Assembly: GCA_039985655.1 (NCBI GenBank) | Contig: JBDWSF010000018.1 | Coordinates: forward strand, 310,001-374,000 | Direction: 5' to 3' | Length of the DNA: 64,000 nucleotides | From: Postechiella sp039985655 | Lineage (GTDB): Bacteria; Bacteroidota; Bacteroidia; Flavobacteriales; Flavobacteriaceae | Part shown: in pieces, positions 25,017 through 34,770 of the stretch | Layout of the letters: every line of letters starts with the position of its first letter | Numbering within the stretch: the stretch's first letter is position 1 | Position numbers and translations under genes: made by a program | Notes under the pieces: model-generated | Seen by the model: only the letters and a program-made list of their open reading frames with translations | The model's database searches: none | What the model was told of the DNA's origin: nothing

Positions 25017-25700
25017 CTAAATCTGTTGTTGGCAATTAAGACTATAACTAGCACTAGAAGAAATTGACCAACCAACTAATCCGTTTGTAGCCCCTGAATC
25101 TACTTGAACACAACTTAAGCTACCTCCTGCTAATTGCATTCTCCACATATTACTATTATTCCCATTTGCTATATTAACTGAGTTTGTAAAGTTATTACTC
25201 CCACCTTTTAAATCTGTTAAATTTGATAACATACTAACATCTAAACCTTCTAAGCTATTATTTTCTAATAATAATTGTTCTAGCAAAATATTATTAGACA
25301 CATCTATAGTAGTTATCTGATTATTAAATAAACTTAATTTTTTTAGGTTGGCATTATTACTAACATCAATAGACGTAATACTATTATCATTAGCAACAAG
25401 AGTTCTTAATGCTGTTAGTTTTTGCATTGCTGTTATGGAAAAAACTGATATGTTCTTGTTTCCAATACTCAATACTGCAACTCTATTGTTTTCAACAGTA
25501 ATACCTTGCCAAGTAGATACATCTGTAGTTTCAATATCCCAAGTTAATGTATTATTGCTATTTGCATTATAAATTTCTATTAATGCATTACGATCATCTT
25601 CAATAGTTAAAGTAGGTTGACTTGTAATATTATCATCGTTACTACAAGCGCCACATAGTACAATAGCCAAGACTAGTGTTAGGTTTTTAATTACTTTCAT
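25017..25700 (-). CDS. Leucine-rich-repeat lipoprotein
   Basis: A 227-residue lipoprotein (lipobox LCGAC, Cys19). After a short acidic linker comes TWDIETTDVSTWQGITVENN, a common lead-in to Bacteroidota LRR proteins, and then about five leucine-rich repeats of 21 residues with the pattern LxxLxxxNNxIxxIDVSNNxx. The C-terminus (LSCVQVDSGATNGLVGWSIS) closes the repeat stack and resembles the Ile-Gln-Val-Asp ends in the large LRR protein at 27023. It belongs to a same-strand group of three exported proteins and is probably a surface recognition or adhesion component. Confidence 0.8.
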   Translation of the reverse strand: MKVIKNLTLVLAIVLCGACSNDDNITSQPTLTIEDDRNALIEIYNANSNNTLTWDIETTDVSTWQGITVENNRVAVLSIGNKNISVFSITAMQKLTALRTLVANDNSITSIDVSNNANLKKLSLFNNQITTIDVSNNILLEQLLLENNSLEGLDVSMLSNLTDLKGGSNNFTNSVNIANGNNSNMWRMQLAGGSLSCVQVDSGATNGLVGWSISSSASYSLNCQQQI

Positions 25701-25874
25701 TTTTTAAGTTTTTTAGTTTTTTAGTTTTCGATTATAATAGTATTAGAACAAAGTGTTTAATGAATAGCTATTTGAGTTTATTAATAGTAAAAAGAAGACA
25801 GTTTAGATTTCTCTTTATTCACATTAGTATTAGTACTAAACATTTTAAAACTGTTGTCATAATTATATTTATTT

Positions 25875-26939
25875 TCAGTTAATATTTATCGTTTTACCAC
25901 AACCTATGTTTTTACTATACACTTTAGTGCTAGTAGATCTATAAGCGTTACTACCTCCTTCTATAGTATGTCTTTGTATGTAAGCATCATAATGACAATT
26001 CCACTTAGCTGTTCCACCTGCACTAATTTTTGTCCCGCGATTAACGGAACCACTTTTACCCACATAAACACTGCTACTACTATTATTACGAAGCGTTACT
26101 ACATCTGCATTTTGAGCAGCTTGATAATTCGCTTCGTTTTGTCTTTTTCTTCGTTCTAAATCTTGATGTTCTGGAGTTGCTCTAATAGAATCATTATATC
26201 TTTTAGCTTCTGCCCATTCATCTTTTTCATCTTGGATATCTTTAGCTATTCTTTTTTTCTTAGCTATTTCAACATTTTTCTCTTTTATTAATTCTGCAGG
26301 TGTTCTAGTATCTTGTTTTGCTTTCATCGCTACTAAATAATCGATAATCAGTTTATTTAAATTCTGACTTTGTAAGGCTTTATGTTCTGCCCCAAAATTT
26401 CCACCTCCAGCTTTTGTAGCTTTTAAAGCTAATAACCTATCTTTAAATGATGGTTTTTTCTTCTTTCCATCATTCTTTTGTACAGTAGCTCTATTTTTAA
26501 TAAAAACTCTATCTATTTTTGTAAAAGAAACCCCATCATCTTGAGCTCCATAAAGAACAAAAACATAGTCGTCTATAGCTACAAAGCTCTTATATTGTTT
26601 TGAATTAATTAAAAAACTTTCATAGGGTTGTCCTTTACATGCAAATTCTTCTGTTGTTACATCCAATAAAAATCTAGTCTTGCCTTTATATTTTCCTTCA
26701 TTATCAACTATAATTTTTATTTTGTACCCTTCTCCTGTTGGTAAATATTCTTTATGAAATTTAACTATAGCATATTTATTTTTTATAATATAATTCCCGT
26801 CTTCTCCTGCAGATTGAACAGAAGAGTATTCTGTATATTGATCTGTAGTAGATATATTATCAAATAAATTATTCTGCGCAATTATTGTACTTGTAATACT
26901 TAATACAAATAGCAATACATAGATTATCTTTTTATTCAT
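25875..26939 (-). CDS. Secreted protein of unknown function with charged helical middle
   Basis: A 354-residue protein with a signal peptide (IIYVLLFVLSITSTIIAQ). The N-terminal about 150 residues appear to be beta-rich, residues about 205-275 are a strongly charged helix (KEKNVEIAKKKRIAKDIQDE), and the C-terminal 65 residues are Gly/Ser/Lys-rich with Cys pairs (KWNCHYDAYIQRH, SKNIGCGKTININ). No family recognised. It lies between two LRR protein genes on the same strand with gaps of 83 and 174 bases, so it may be part of the same surface system. Confidence 0.65.
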   Translation of the reverse strand: MNKKIIYVLLFVLSITSTIIAQNNLFDNISTTDQYTEYSSVQSAGEDGNYIIKNKYAIVKFHKEYLPTGEGYKIKIIVDNEGKYKGKTRFLLDVTTEEFACKGQPYESFLINSKQYKSFVAIDDYVFVLYGAQDDGVSFTKIDRVFIKNRATVQKNDGKKKKPSFKDRLLALKATKAGGGNFGAEHKALQSQNLNKLIIDYLVAMKAKQDTRTPAELIKEKNVEIAKKKRIAKDIQDEKDEWAEAKRYNDSIRATPEHQDLERRKRQNEANYQAAQNADVVTLRNNSSSSVYVGKSGSVNRGTKISAGGTAKWNCHYDAYIQRHTIEGGSNAYRSTSTKVYSKNIGCGKTININ

Positions 26940-27022
26940 AATTATTATTATTTTTAAATTATTAATTAGGGCAACCTCTTAAATTGACTTTCAAAAAAGA
27001 AGTTATCTTAATAGTTCATTAA

Positions 27023-29647
27023 TTATTGCTTTATAAAACGCTTTACCCCTACTTTACCGTCTTCAGTATACACTTTTAATAAGTACATTCCTGGTGATAA
27101 CTTTGAAACATCTACATTAGTATTAGTATTACTTTTTAACACTTTTTTTCCTAAAATAGAATACACTTCTACTTTTTCTAAAGTTTCTTCTAATTGTATG
27201 TTTAAGGTCTTGTTTACTGGGTTAGGGTAAATAGAAATATTTTGTAGCGTAAAATCATTTATACTTAATGCAGCACAATCTGTGCTAAAATTGACACCAG
27301 CATCTACACTATTAGTCCAATTAGCAAGACTAAAAGCTTCATTATCTACTTGAATACAGGTTAAATTTGAATTTGTTGCAGCAAAAAAACGACCTGAGCC
27401 CATTAATGAATTATTACCATTAGCTATATTTAAACTTGTTAAGTTATTAACTTGACATTCTAAGTAATTTAATGAAGTATTAATAGAAAGGTCTAAACTA
27501 GTTAATAGATTATTTCTACAAATCAATTTAGTTAAAGCTGTATTAGCTGAAACGTCTAAACTTGTTAATGAATTATCATTACAATACAACTCTGTAATAC
27601 TAGTAAAAGCTTCAATTCCTGTTAAATCGGAAATGGATAAATTAATACAATAAACACCTCCAGTAAAAGCTGTTGCCTCAGCACATTGTATTTCTGTATC
27701 TCCGTTAGTGTTAATTGCTGTGTTACCAACTAAATAGTTTTTAAAGTTTGCGTCTGGTATGCTTACTACACAAGGTGTACAATTAGTACCAAAGCTTGTT
27801 TGTGCATCAATATTTGTCCAGTTTGTAGTACTGTAAGCTACATCATCTACTTGAATACACGTTAAGTTTGGATTGTTATTAGCTTCAAAATTTGAAAAAT
27901 TACTATTATTTCCATTAGCCACATTTAAACTGGTTAAATTATTTTGAGGAACAATTAATGAGGTTAATACTGAATTAGTACTTATATCTAAACTTGTTAA
28001 ACTATTAGAGAAAAGACTTAACCGCTCTAAAACTAGATTTGAAGATACATCTAGAGTTGTTAAATTGTTTAAACTAACAAACAACGTTTCTAATACTGTA
28101 TTATTGGAAATATCTATTGATGTAAGTTGATTGTCATTTGCATGCAACTCTGTAAGATTAATAAATGCTTCAAGACCTGTTAAATCTGAAATAGATTGAC
28201 CGGAACAAGAAATTAACCCTATAAAAGCTGTTGCCTCAGTACATTGTATTTCTGTATCTCCATTAGTGTTAATTGCTGTGTTACCAACTAAATAATTTTT
28301 AAAGTTTGCGTCTGGTATGTTTACTATACAAGGAGGGCAATTAGTACTAAAGCTTGTTTGTGCATCAATAAATGTCCAGTTTGCTGTACTGTATGTTACA
28401 TTATCTACCGTAATGCAAGTTAGGTTTGGTGTGCTGGTAGTACTAAAGCTATTACTAGGAATATTGCTATTATTCCCGTTGGCTACATTTAAACTTGAAA
28501 GTAAAGGGTTGGTATGTACAACTATAAAATTTAAACTGGCATATCCAGAAAGGTCTAGCGACGAAAATTGATTAGCTTGTGCCCAAAGCGTATTTAAAAC
28601 AGTGTTAGTGCTTAAATCTAACGTTGTTAATTGGTTAGATGCTATATTTAAAAGTGTAATTTTTGTATTAAACGAAACATCTATTGTTGATAAGTTATTT
28701 CCGTTACATTTTAATTCTGTAATTTCTGTAAACGCTTCAATTCCTGTTATATCAGAGATATTTTTATTATTTATATCCATAATTCCTGTAAAAGCTGTTG
28801 CCTCACTACATTGTATTTCTGTATCTCCATTAGTGTTAATTGCTGTGTTACCAACTAAATAATTTTTAAAGTTTGCGTCTGGTATGTTTATCGTGCAATC
28901 GTAAATTGAACTTACTTCTGCGTCTGATAATATTCTGGTGTAAAATAACACTTCATCTAAGCCATCTTGATATTTTTCATTAGAAGCAACTGACACTCCT
29001 TTTAAACGTGAAAAAGATATGTTTCCAGAATGATTAGGCCCTGTACTATTCATATTTGCGGTTAAAAGAGTTGTTCCTCCTTCTTTTACAGTATCAATGT
29101 ATACGTGTGTTATAATTCTTTTTGTACCACTCGTATTCGTTACTGAAGCTTGAATTACTACGTGGTGCCATACATTATCACTCACATTTGTTGTGTGAGT
29201 AATATAGTTGCCATGATAAGCACTGTCTCTAAACGCAGCAGATATTTGTCCGTTTTGTAAATATACACGCATACCATCAAAAGCAGTATCTACAGTGCTT
29301 ATTTGGTCATTATCATTATAAATAATTCTGGTATTTGCATCATTAGTAGCTGTTTTTACCCAAAAACTAATAGTTTGTGATAAAAAAGGGGTACTATTAG
29401 TAAGGTTAAAATTAATGTCACCCCTTCTTAAATCGTCACCATTTAAAGAAATGGCTTCGTTTGCATTCCCAAACCTATCAGTAATAGTTGTAGCTGCTGT
29501 TCCTATTTTGATAAAATTAGCACTAATAATATTATCAGTAAGTCCACCATTGCTAAAATCATAATGGCCTACTAAATTTGTTGTAGGTATTTGGGCATAA
29601 CTAATGCTACAAATAAATAGCAGAATATAAAGTAATTTGTTTTTCAT
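27023..29647 (-). CDS. Large LamG plus leucine-rich-repeat secreted protein with T9SS sorting domain
   Basis: An 874-residue protein: signal peptide (LLYILLFICSISYAQ), a LamG/concanavalin-like domain (about 25-245; VGHYDFSNGGLTDN, DGLDEVLFYTRILSDAEV), then three tandem modules of about 186-189 residues, each starting NIPDANFKNYLVGNTAINT, followed by QCSEATAFTG and a short LRR stack with LTSLDVSxN-type repeats. A T9SS sorting domain ends the protein (SIYPNPVNKTLNIQLEE; GMYLLKVYTEDGKVGVKRF). The modules repeat at DNA level with periods of 558 and 567 bases, so copy number could change by recombination. It is divergent from the hybrid histidine kinase gene and possibly controlled by it. Confidence 0.88.
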   Translation of the reverse strand: MKNKLLYILLFICSISYAQIPTTNLVGHYDFSNGGLTDNIISANFIKIGTAATTITDRFGNANEAISLNGDDLRRGDINFNLTNSTPFLSQTISFWVKTATNDANTRIIYNDNDQISTVDTAFDGMRVYLQNGQISAAFRDSAYHGNYITHTTNVSDNVWHHVVIQASVTNTSGTKRIITHVYIDTVKEGGTTLLTANMNSTGPNHSGNISFSRLKGVSVASNEKYQDGLDEVLFYTRILSDAEVSSIYDCTINIPDANFKNYLVGNTAINTNGDTEIQCSEATAFTGIMDINNKNISDITGIEAFTEITELKCNGNNLSTIDVSFNTKITLLNIASNQLTTLDLSTNTVLNTLWAQANQFSSLDLSGYASLNFIVVHTNPLLSSLNVANGNNSNIPSNSFSTTSTPNLTCITVDNVTYSTANWTFIDAQTSFSTNCPPCIVNIPDANFKNYLVGNTAINTNGDTEIQCTEATAFIGLISCSGQSISDLTGLEAFINLTELHANDNQLTSIDISNNTVLETLFVSLNNLTTLDVSSNLVLERLSLFSNSLTSLDISTNSVLTSLIVPQNNLTSLNVANGNNSNFSNFEANNNPNLTCIQVDDVAYSTTNWTNIDAQTSFGTNCTPCVVSIPDANFKNYLVGNTAINTNGDTEIQCAEATAFTGGVYCINLSISDLTGIEAFTSITELYCNDNSLTSLDVSANTALTKLICRNNLLTSLDLSINTSLNYLECQVNNLTSLNIANGNNSLMGSGRFFAATNSNLTCIQVDNEAFSLANWTNSVDAGVNFSTDCAALSINDFTLQNISIYPNPVNKTLNIQLEETLEKVEVYSILGKKVLKSNTNTNVDVSKLSPGMYLLKVYTEDGKVGVKRFIKQ

Positions 29648-29832
29648 AATATATTAATTAAGAGTTTTTACGTTGTAAAACTATTATGAAAACAGTACCT
29701 TCTTGGGTCAAAAAATGTTTATTCAGGTCAAATCCCAACTATTTAGTTCAAAAAACGACCAAACTCGTCATTTACTAGTTTTATTGATATTATTGAAATA
29801 TTTTTAACCCTAGCATTGAAAAAAACAAACAA

Positions 29833-31983
29833 ATGTTATTATCCTTTTTTAAAAATATAGCGAGCCTTGGTGTAGATTCTAAACACACGAATCAGAAAAA
29901 CAAAACAATACGATTAATAAATATCATTTGTATGTTATGGTATTTTGCTTTTACACTGGTTGGGTCTATGATAGTTTCTGGTTTAATTTCATACACTGAA
30001 GAGAAATTTTATAAAGGAATATCAGTAAATATTATTGGGCTTGTTTTGACAGCTGTCATTCAATATTTAAATAAAATTAAAAAATCAACATTAGCTGCTT
30101 TAGGTATGCTCTTTTTTACAGCTGTCTATTTCTTTATTGTAACCACATATAGCGCTCCTCAGAAGTTTATAGAGTTTTTTTATATACTAGTTCCTATTAT
30201 TAGTTTAGTGGTTTTAGATAAGTATATATATAGCTGGTTCCTTTTAGGTATTAGTATTATCTTGTTTCACTACACCTTTGTTAATTTAGGGTTTTACCAG
30301 TATAATGGTGTTTTGTTTATATCTCCTTTAATGATTTGGTTGTTTGTTATAAACTTTTTAATTGTATTGTATTTTAAAAAATTAAATCATAATAATGAGA
30401 AATTATTAGAACTGGAGAGAGATAAAGTACTATCTGACAAAATTATATTAGAAAAACAAGAGGCTAAACTGAGAGAGTTAAACGAATTTAAATCTCACTT
30501 TTTTGTGAATCTATCTCATGAGATTCGTACTCCATTAACTTTAATCCAAGGGTATGCTAACCAAATTGATTTAAAAGCTTCTGAAGAAATAAATACCGGT
30601 AAACTAGATATTGTTAAAGCACAATGCAAACAAATGCAGGACATTATTAATAACATAATGGATTTAAGTAAAATAGAAAGTAGCGAATTACAACTAACGT
30701 CTACATATATAAATTTACACCCTTTTTTAGAAAAGCATTTTGCTAATTTTCAAGGCCTTTTCATTAAAAAGAACATTAGCTTCCGATTAAATAATGAGGT
30801 AAAAAACACAACTATTCTTATTGACGAAAACCTATTTTCTAAGGCAGTGAACAACTTACTAAGTAATGCCTTAAAATTCACTTCTACTGGAGGTAGTGTA
30901 TCTATAAATATAAATTCTATTGATAATAAGCTAATTATAGAAATTGAAGATAATGGTATTGGTATTCCTGAGGATGAATTAGAATTTATTTTTAAACGCT
31001 TTTATCAAGTAAAAAATGATATAACAAAGAGTCAAGGAAGTGGTATTGGTTTAGCTTTTACTAAAAGTATTGTGGATGCTCATCATTTTTCCATACAACT
31101 AAAGAGTATTTATGGTGAAGGTACATGTTTTAGTGTTTTGATACCTACAGGGTATACAAAGCATACAAAGCCTAATAGTTCTTCTTTAAATGAGCAGGAA
31201 TCTACTTTATCTAATTCAACACAAACAATAGATTCTCTATTACCTCAAAAAGAAATTTCAAAAGGCATGCAAAAAATACTTTTAGTAGATGATCATGAGC
31301 CAATGCGATTATATTTAAAAGAGGTGTTAAAAAAATATTCTATTACTCAAGCAGAAAACGGAAAAGAAGCCCTAGATATACTTAAAAAGGATAATAACTT
31401 TGATTTAATTATAACAGATTATATGATGCCTGTAATGGATGGAGAAGAATTTGTAAAACAATTAAAACAAAATCTGTACAAAATTCCAATTATTGTGTTA
31501 ACTGCTAGAACGGATAATTCTGGTAAATTATCAATGCTACGCCTAGGTATTGATGGGTATTTATATAAACCTTTTATGGAAGAGGAGTTATTAATAAATG
31601 TCAGTAATTCTTTAAAGTTATATGAAAATGTAAAAGACTTTGATATGAACAACAGTAGTTCAGAGGTTAAGGCCTTAAACATACATATAGATAAATTTAA
31701 TGCTAAAATCACTACATATATTAATCAAAATATAACCTCTCATTTACTTACTGTAGATACTATTGCTGACTATATGAATGTTTCACGTAGTACTTTAAAT
31801 AGAAAAACCAAAAGCTTATTAGGTCAGACAGTTAATCAACTAATTATAGAAGTGCGTTTGGCTAAGGCTAGAACTTTAAAGTTAGAAAAGCCCTTAGCTT
31901 CTAAAAAAGAAATAGCAGAAGCTGTTGGCGCTTCTAATACCACGCACCTGTTTAATTGCTTAAAGGAACGCTATGGTATTTAA
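29833..31983 (+). CDS. Hybrid sensor histidine kinase / response regulator with AraC-type output
   Basis: A 716-residue one-protein two-component system. The N-terminus has about six membrane segments (residues about 28-180) and no large periplasmic sensor, unlike classical HTCS regulators. A linker helix leads to the HisKA domain with His229 (NLSHEIRTPLTLIQG), the HATPase domain (NLLSNALKFTSTGG; IEDNGIGIP; GSGIGLAF), a receiver domain (ILLVDDHEPMRLYLK; phospho-acceptor Asp in LIITDYMMPVMDG), and a C-terminal AraC-like helix-turn-helix (LTVDTIADYMNVSRSTLNRK). The second HTH half is slightly unusual, ending LFNCLKERYGI. It is divergent from the LamG-LRR gene with 185 bases between, so it may regulate that cluster. 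Confidence 0.92.
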   Translation: MLLSFFKNIASLGVDSKHTNQKNKTIRLINIICMLWYFAFTLVGSMIVSGLISYTEEKFYKGISVNIIGLVLTAVIQYLNKIKKSTLAALGMLFFTAVYFFIVTTYSAPQKFIEFFYILVPIISLVVLDKYIYSWFLLGISIILFHYTFVNLGFYQYNGVLFISPLMIWLFVINFLIVLYFKKLNHNNEKLLELERDKVLSDKIILEKQEAKLRELNEFKSHFFVNLSHEIRTPLTLIQGYANQIDLKASEEINTGKLDIVKAQCKQMQDIINNIMDLSKIESSELQLTSTYINLHPFLEKHFANFQGLFIKKNISFRLNNEVKNTTILIDENLFSKAVNNLLSNALKFTSTGGSVSININSIDNKLIIEIEDNGIGIPEDELEFIFKRFYQVKNDITKSQGSGIGLAFTKSIVDAHHFSIQLKSIYGEGTCFSVLIPTGYTKHTKPNSSSLNEQESTLSNSTQTIDSLLPQKEISKGMQKILLVDDHEPMRLYLKEVLKKYSITQAENGKEALDILKKDNNFDLIITDYMMPVMDGEEFVKQLKQNLYKIPIIVLTARTDNSGKLSMLRLGIDGYLYKPFMEEELLINVSNSLKLYENVKDFDMNNSSSEVKALNIHIDKFNAKITTYINQNITSHLLTVDTIADYMNVSRSTLNRKTKSLLGQTVNQLIIEVRLAKARTLKLEKPLASKKEIAEAVGASNTTHLFNCLKERYGI

Positions 31984-32020
31984 AATAACATTTATTATGA
32001 TTATGCATTATAATTCAAAA

Positions 32021-32156
32021 GCCATTTCACACACATTACACTTCCCTCCTACGTCGTCGTGTAAAAAGTGTTCCATTAACATTGTAGAAGAAACTTTTTA
32101 GTATAAATTTCTTCAAGAAACTGTGGTGACAACTTTCGCTTTTAAGCAAAGCTAAA
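32021..32156 (+). repeat. L module 4
   Basis: CCATTTCACACACATTACAC, TCCCTCCTACGTCGTCGTG, AAAAAGTGTTCCATTAACAT and CAACTTTCGCTTTTAAGC. It starts 38 bases after the histidine kinase stop codon. Confidence 0.72.
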
Positions 32157-32222
32157 GTTACATAACGCAGAACATTATAATTCAGAAAAAGAATTATAAT
32201 CAGACGTTATATAAAATGTCTT
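32157..32222 (+). repeat. attC-like hairpin site S6 (compact form)
   Basis: The clearest short site, about 57 bases: outer arm TTACATAACG pairs with CGTTATATAA (one mismatch), inner arm ATTATAATTC pairs with GAATTATAAT (perfect), internal loop CAGAAC against CAGA, terminal loop AGAAAAA. The junction sequence TTATATAAAATG starts at 32207 and is followed by TCTTTATAACAT, shared with S8. Confidence 0.75.
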
Positions 32223-32275
32223 TATAACATTAAAAATGTGAGTTTTATTATAAATAAACAAAGAAAAATATATAG

Positions 32276-32567
32276 CTATAAATTCTTTTCATAATCCATA
32301 CTTTGACTTAATACACGAACAATCAAAATATCAATATCTATAGCCAAATAAAAAAATAGTATGCGATTTATAAGAAAACCTTTTTTAAGATAATACAAAT
32401 TCTGAAGCATCACGTCCAAGAGTTGTATTATTGGCTAATATTTGAAAAAATGTATGTATTCCTAATAAGTATGTCTGTGCTTGTTTTAATCCAAATCTTT
32501 CAATGCCATACTCATACATTTTCGCAAGATCAATTTTAGATTTTCCTGATACTTTATAAACACCCAT
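32276..32567 (-). pseudogene. parE: Broken ParE/RelE-family toxin
   Basis: The frame opens at ATG 32567 (GVYKVSGKSKIDLAKMYEYG, FGLKQAQTYL), typical of ParE. An in-frame TAA after ASEFVLS interrupts it. Beyond the stop the same frame gives RFSYKSHTIF and, after one extra T in a run of Ts, the conserved ParE end ILIVRVLSQSMDYEKNL with a stop at 32276. One nonsense change and one frameshift make it inactive. It overlaps the broken antitoxin gene by 14 bases, the normal parDE arrangement. Confidence 0.85.
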
Positions 32568-32811
32568 CCGCTCGCATACGTTCTTCGACTTCCTTCATAA
32601 TATCTGGAACAGATTTACCGCTAATACCACTTTCCATCCCTTCAGTTATAGCTGCTTTTAGTACAGAAAATTTAGCGTTATTTGCCTAATCTCGCCTTAC
32701 TAAATCACGAAGATATTCATTATCATTAGTAAATTCTCCAATTGTAATTTGTGACTTTATCCATTTATCTTGTTTTTCAGTAAATGTTATTGTTTTTCTA
32801 ATTGTAGACAT
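32554..32811 (-). pseudogene. parD: Broken ParD-type ribbon-helix-helix antitoxin
   Basis: From ATG 32811 the frame reads STIRKTITFTEKQDKWIKSQ and NDNEYLRDLVRRD, a ParD/CopG ribbon-helix-helix start, then meets a TAG at codon 42 (32686-32688). The frame continues intact for another 43 codons (SVLKAAITEGMESGISGKS ... EVEERMRADGCL) to a stop at 32554. A single sense-to-TAG change explains the break. Both partners of the toxin-antitoxin pair are therefore damaged. Confidence 0.85.
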
Positions 32812-32912
32812 ATTTTTTGTTTAAATAATCATACTATTGATGCAATATAATCTTTTCGATTGAATATTTACAAAATTAAAAAACTCTAATTCTCATGTGT
32901 TTAGCAATTATT

Positions 32913-33052
32913 CCCATTCCATACACATTCCCACTTCACTCCTATCGTCGCTTCGGGCAAAGCGTATTCTATTACATTTTTAAAGAAACTTTTTAGAAAG
33001 AAAAAAAATCAAAAAAAGACATTACTTGTAAAAGCTTTTTACCAAAGCAAAG
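32913..33052 (+). repeat. L module 5
   Basis: CCATTCCATACACATTCCC, CACTCCTATCGTCGCTTCGG, CAAAGCGTATTCTATTAC and CTTTTTACCAAAGCAAAG. Closest to the copies at 34771 and 37773. Confidence 0.72.
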
Positions 33053-33125
33053 TTACATAACGCAGAACATTATAGTACAAATGTATTTCATATCATTGGA
33101 TAGCTATAATTAGCCGTTATGTAAA
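33053..33125 (+). repeat. attC-like hairpin site S7 (no element I)
   Basis: TTACATAACG-CAGAAC-ATTATAG on the left, CTATAAT-TAGC-CGTTATGTAA on the right, loop of 30 bases. The junction (33117) passes directly to an R module, so this is the form without the 119-bp element. Confidence 0.75.
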
Positions 33126-33215
33126 ATTGCCGCTGCCAAACGCTCGATTGCTTTTTAAAAATAATTATGCTGTCGCAGTAATTTTTTTAAACACAATTAT
33201 CCATCGCTTTACAGA
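33117..33215 (+). repeat. R module 4
   Basis: TTATGTAAAATTGCCGC, CCAAACGCTCGATTGC, the hairpin tip TTATGC/GCAGTAA and ACACAATTATCCATCGC. The distal tail is missing; the next gene remnant ends 7 bases later. Confidence 0.65.
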
Positions 33216-33221
33216 TATGAT

Positions 33222-33473
33222 TTAAAGTTTATCAATCATATTGTTTAAAGCATACTTTTCTAATTCATCTATAGTTTTGCTTGATATTTTAATTTCCCAA
33301 TTATATAAACTCGGCATTAGGCTTACTTCATTATTTATAAAGTAATTATTGCAGGATTCTTGTAGGTGTTTGGATGGAATGAAATAAACAACTCTTGGTT
33401 CTTTATCTATGATTAAAACTATAAACAAATTATCGTTTAATTCTCCTAAATCTTGTTTTGGAATTTTAACACC
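33222..33473 (-). pseudogene. C-terminal gene remnant, unknown family
   Basis: An open frame of about 84 codons from just after a TAA near 33473 to a stop at 33222. It has no ATG (only an internal TTG at 33428). It reads IPKQDLGELNDNLFIVLIID, RVVYFIPSKHL and PSLYNWEIKISSKTIDEL. The pattern (strand, YFIPSKHL, then a charged helix) recalls the C-terminal part of nuclease-like DUF4365 proteins, a weak similarity. The missing start indicates a 5'-truncated remnant. Confidence 0.5.
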
Positions 33474-33484
33474 TTAAGATTGCT

Positions 33485-33625
33485 TTGAAATCCGTTGTGT
33501 ATTTAAAACTATTAAGAAGCTTTATTACTAATCCCCTAAAATATGTACGCTCCACTCACCTATTGTTTTATCAAAATTCTATGAGGTCATTTTGCCAACG
33601 CTACATCTTGGGAAAAACTACTCCT
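33485..33625 (+). repeat. T module 3
   Basis: Shares CCCCTAAAATATGTACGCTC, CCTATTGTTTTATCAAAATT, TATGAGGTCATTTTGCCAAC and TTGGGAAAAACT with the copy at 11370. Here it is separated from its R module by the gene remnant at 33222. Confidence 0.62.
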
Positions 33626-33774
33626 ATTTACATAACTATTTAATTCAACTTCGCTTATACTTACATGGCGCATATACATTATTATTCATTTTATTATTAT
33701 TTTGTATTCACAAAATAACTGTCAAGTATATCTATGTTTACGTACATTTGTATTAACACTTATCCTAAAAAAAC

Positions 33775-34749
33775 ATGAAAAGAATATTACAATTATTGAT
33801 AATCTTAAATTCTTTATATATAGTCTCTCAAGATTTAAATACTGATTTACTTATTCACTATACATTTAATGGAGATTTAAATGATAGTAGTGGAAATGGT
33901 TTCAATGGAACTAATTTCGGAGCAACCTATACTACTGATAGGCATGGCAATGAAAACAGCGCAATTTATTTTGATGGGATTAATGATTTTATTAGTATGC
34001 CCAATTTAGCTCAGTTAAAGCCAAATCTTCCAGTTTCGTTCTCTTTTTGGATTAAATACGATGATTATTCTTCTTTAAATTCAGATCTTTTTAATACATC
34101 ATTTGAAGAAGATAAAAGTTCCGGGATATTTTTCACACTACAATCCTCAACCAATAACTACAGTCTTGCTTATGGTGATGGAGGTAATAATTATATTGCA
34201 TCAACTAGAAGAACTTATAATTCAAATAGAGCCGCAGAAATAAATGAATGGGCGCATCTTGTTCTTGTTGTAAATTCTGCATTGGATATGAAAATATATG
34301 TTAACTGTGTAGACTACGGAGGTACCACTTCGGGGTCTGGAGGTAATTTGTTTTATTCAACAACTTCAGGAAGCCTAGGAAGGCATGATAGAAGTATTTC
34401 TGCATTAGCAAATTATTTTAAAGGGACTTTAGATGATTTTAAATATTGGGAAAGGGCTCTAAGTTTTCAAGAAGTTTCAAATGAGTTATGTACATTAAGT
34501 ATAGGAGATTTTAAGGTTTCAAATGAAGAACCAAAGATATACCCTAACCCAACTTCAAATGTTTTAAATATTAAAGAAGGAACACAAAAAATAAAAAGGA
34601 TAAGTGTTTTAGATGTTTCAGGAAGGCAAATATTAAATGATTCATATAGAAACACTATCAATATGACTTCTTTTGCAAACGGTGTTTACTTTATAAAGTT
34701 GAATTACGAATTTGGTTACTTTATTAAAAAAATCATTTTAGCAAAATAA
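33775..34749 (+). CDS. LamG-domain secreted protein with T9SS sorting domain
   Basis: A 324-residue protein: signal peptide (LQLLIILNSLYIVSQ), a LamG/concanavalin-like lectin domain (about 22-240, with LIHYTFNGDLNDSSGNG at the start and YFKGTLDDFKYWERALS at the end), and a T9SS C-terminal sorting domain (EPKIYPNPTSNVLNI; SGRQILNDSYRNTINM; GVYFIKLNYEFGYFIKKI). It is probably a carbohydrate- or surface-binding protein exported by the type IX system. It is the only intact gene in its segment of the island and is followed within 25 bases by an L module. Confidence 0.88.
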   Translation: MKRILQLLIILNSLYIVSQDLNTDLLIHYTFNGDLNDSSGNGFNGTNFGATYTTDRHGNENSAIYFDGINDFISMPNLAQLKPNLPVSFSFWIKYDDYSSLNSDLFNTSFEEDKSSGIFFTLQSSTNNYSLAYGDGGNNYIASTRRTYNSNRAAEINEWAHLVLVVNSALDMKIYVNCVDYGGTTSGSGGNLFYSTTSGSLGRHDRSISALANYFKGTLDDFKYWERALSFQEVSNELCTLSIGDFKVSNEEPKIYPNPTSNVLNIKEGTQKIKRISVLDVSGRQILNDSYRNTINMTSFANGVYFIKLNYEFGYFIKKIILAK

Positions 34750-34770
34750 TAGTTGAAAAAATAAAATCCC

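Noticed and set aside
32385..32567. 60-residue ORF as a complete small toxin
   Set aside because: The rest of the ParE domain is encoded beyond the stop codon after a further frameshift.
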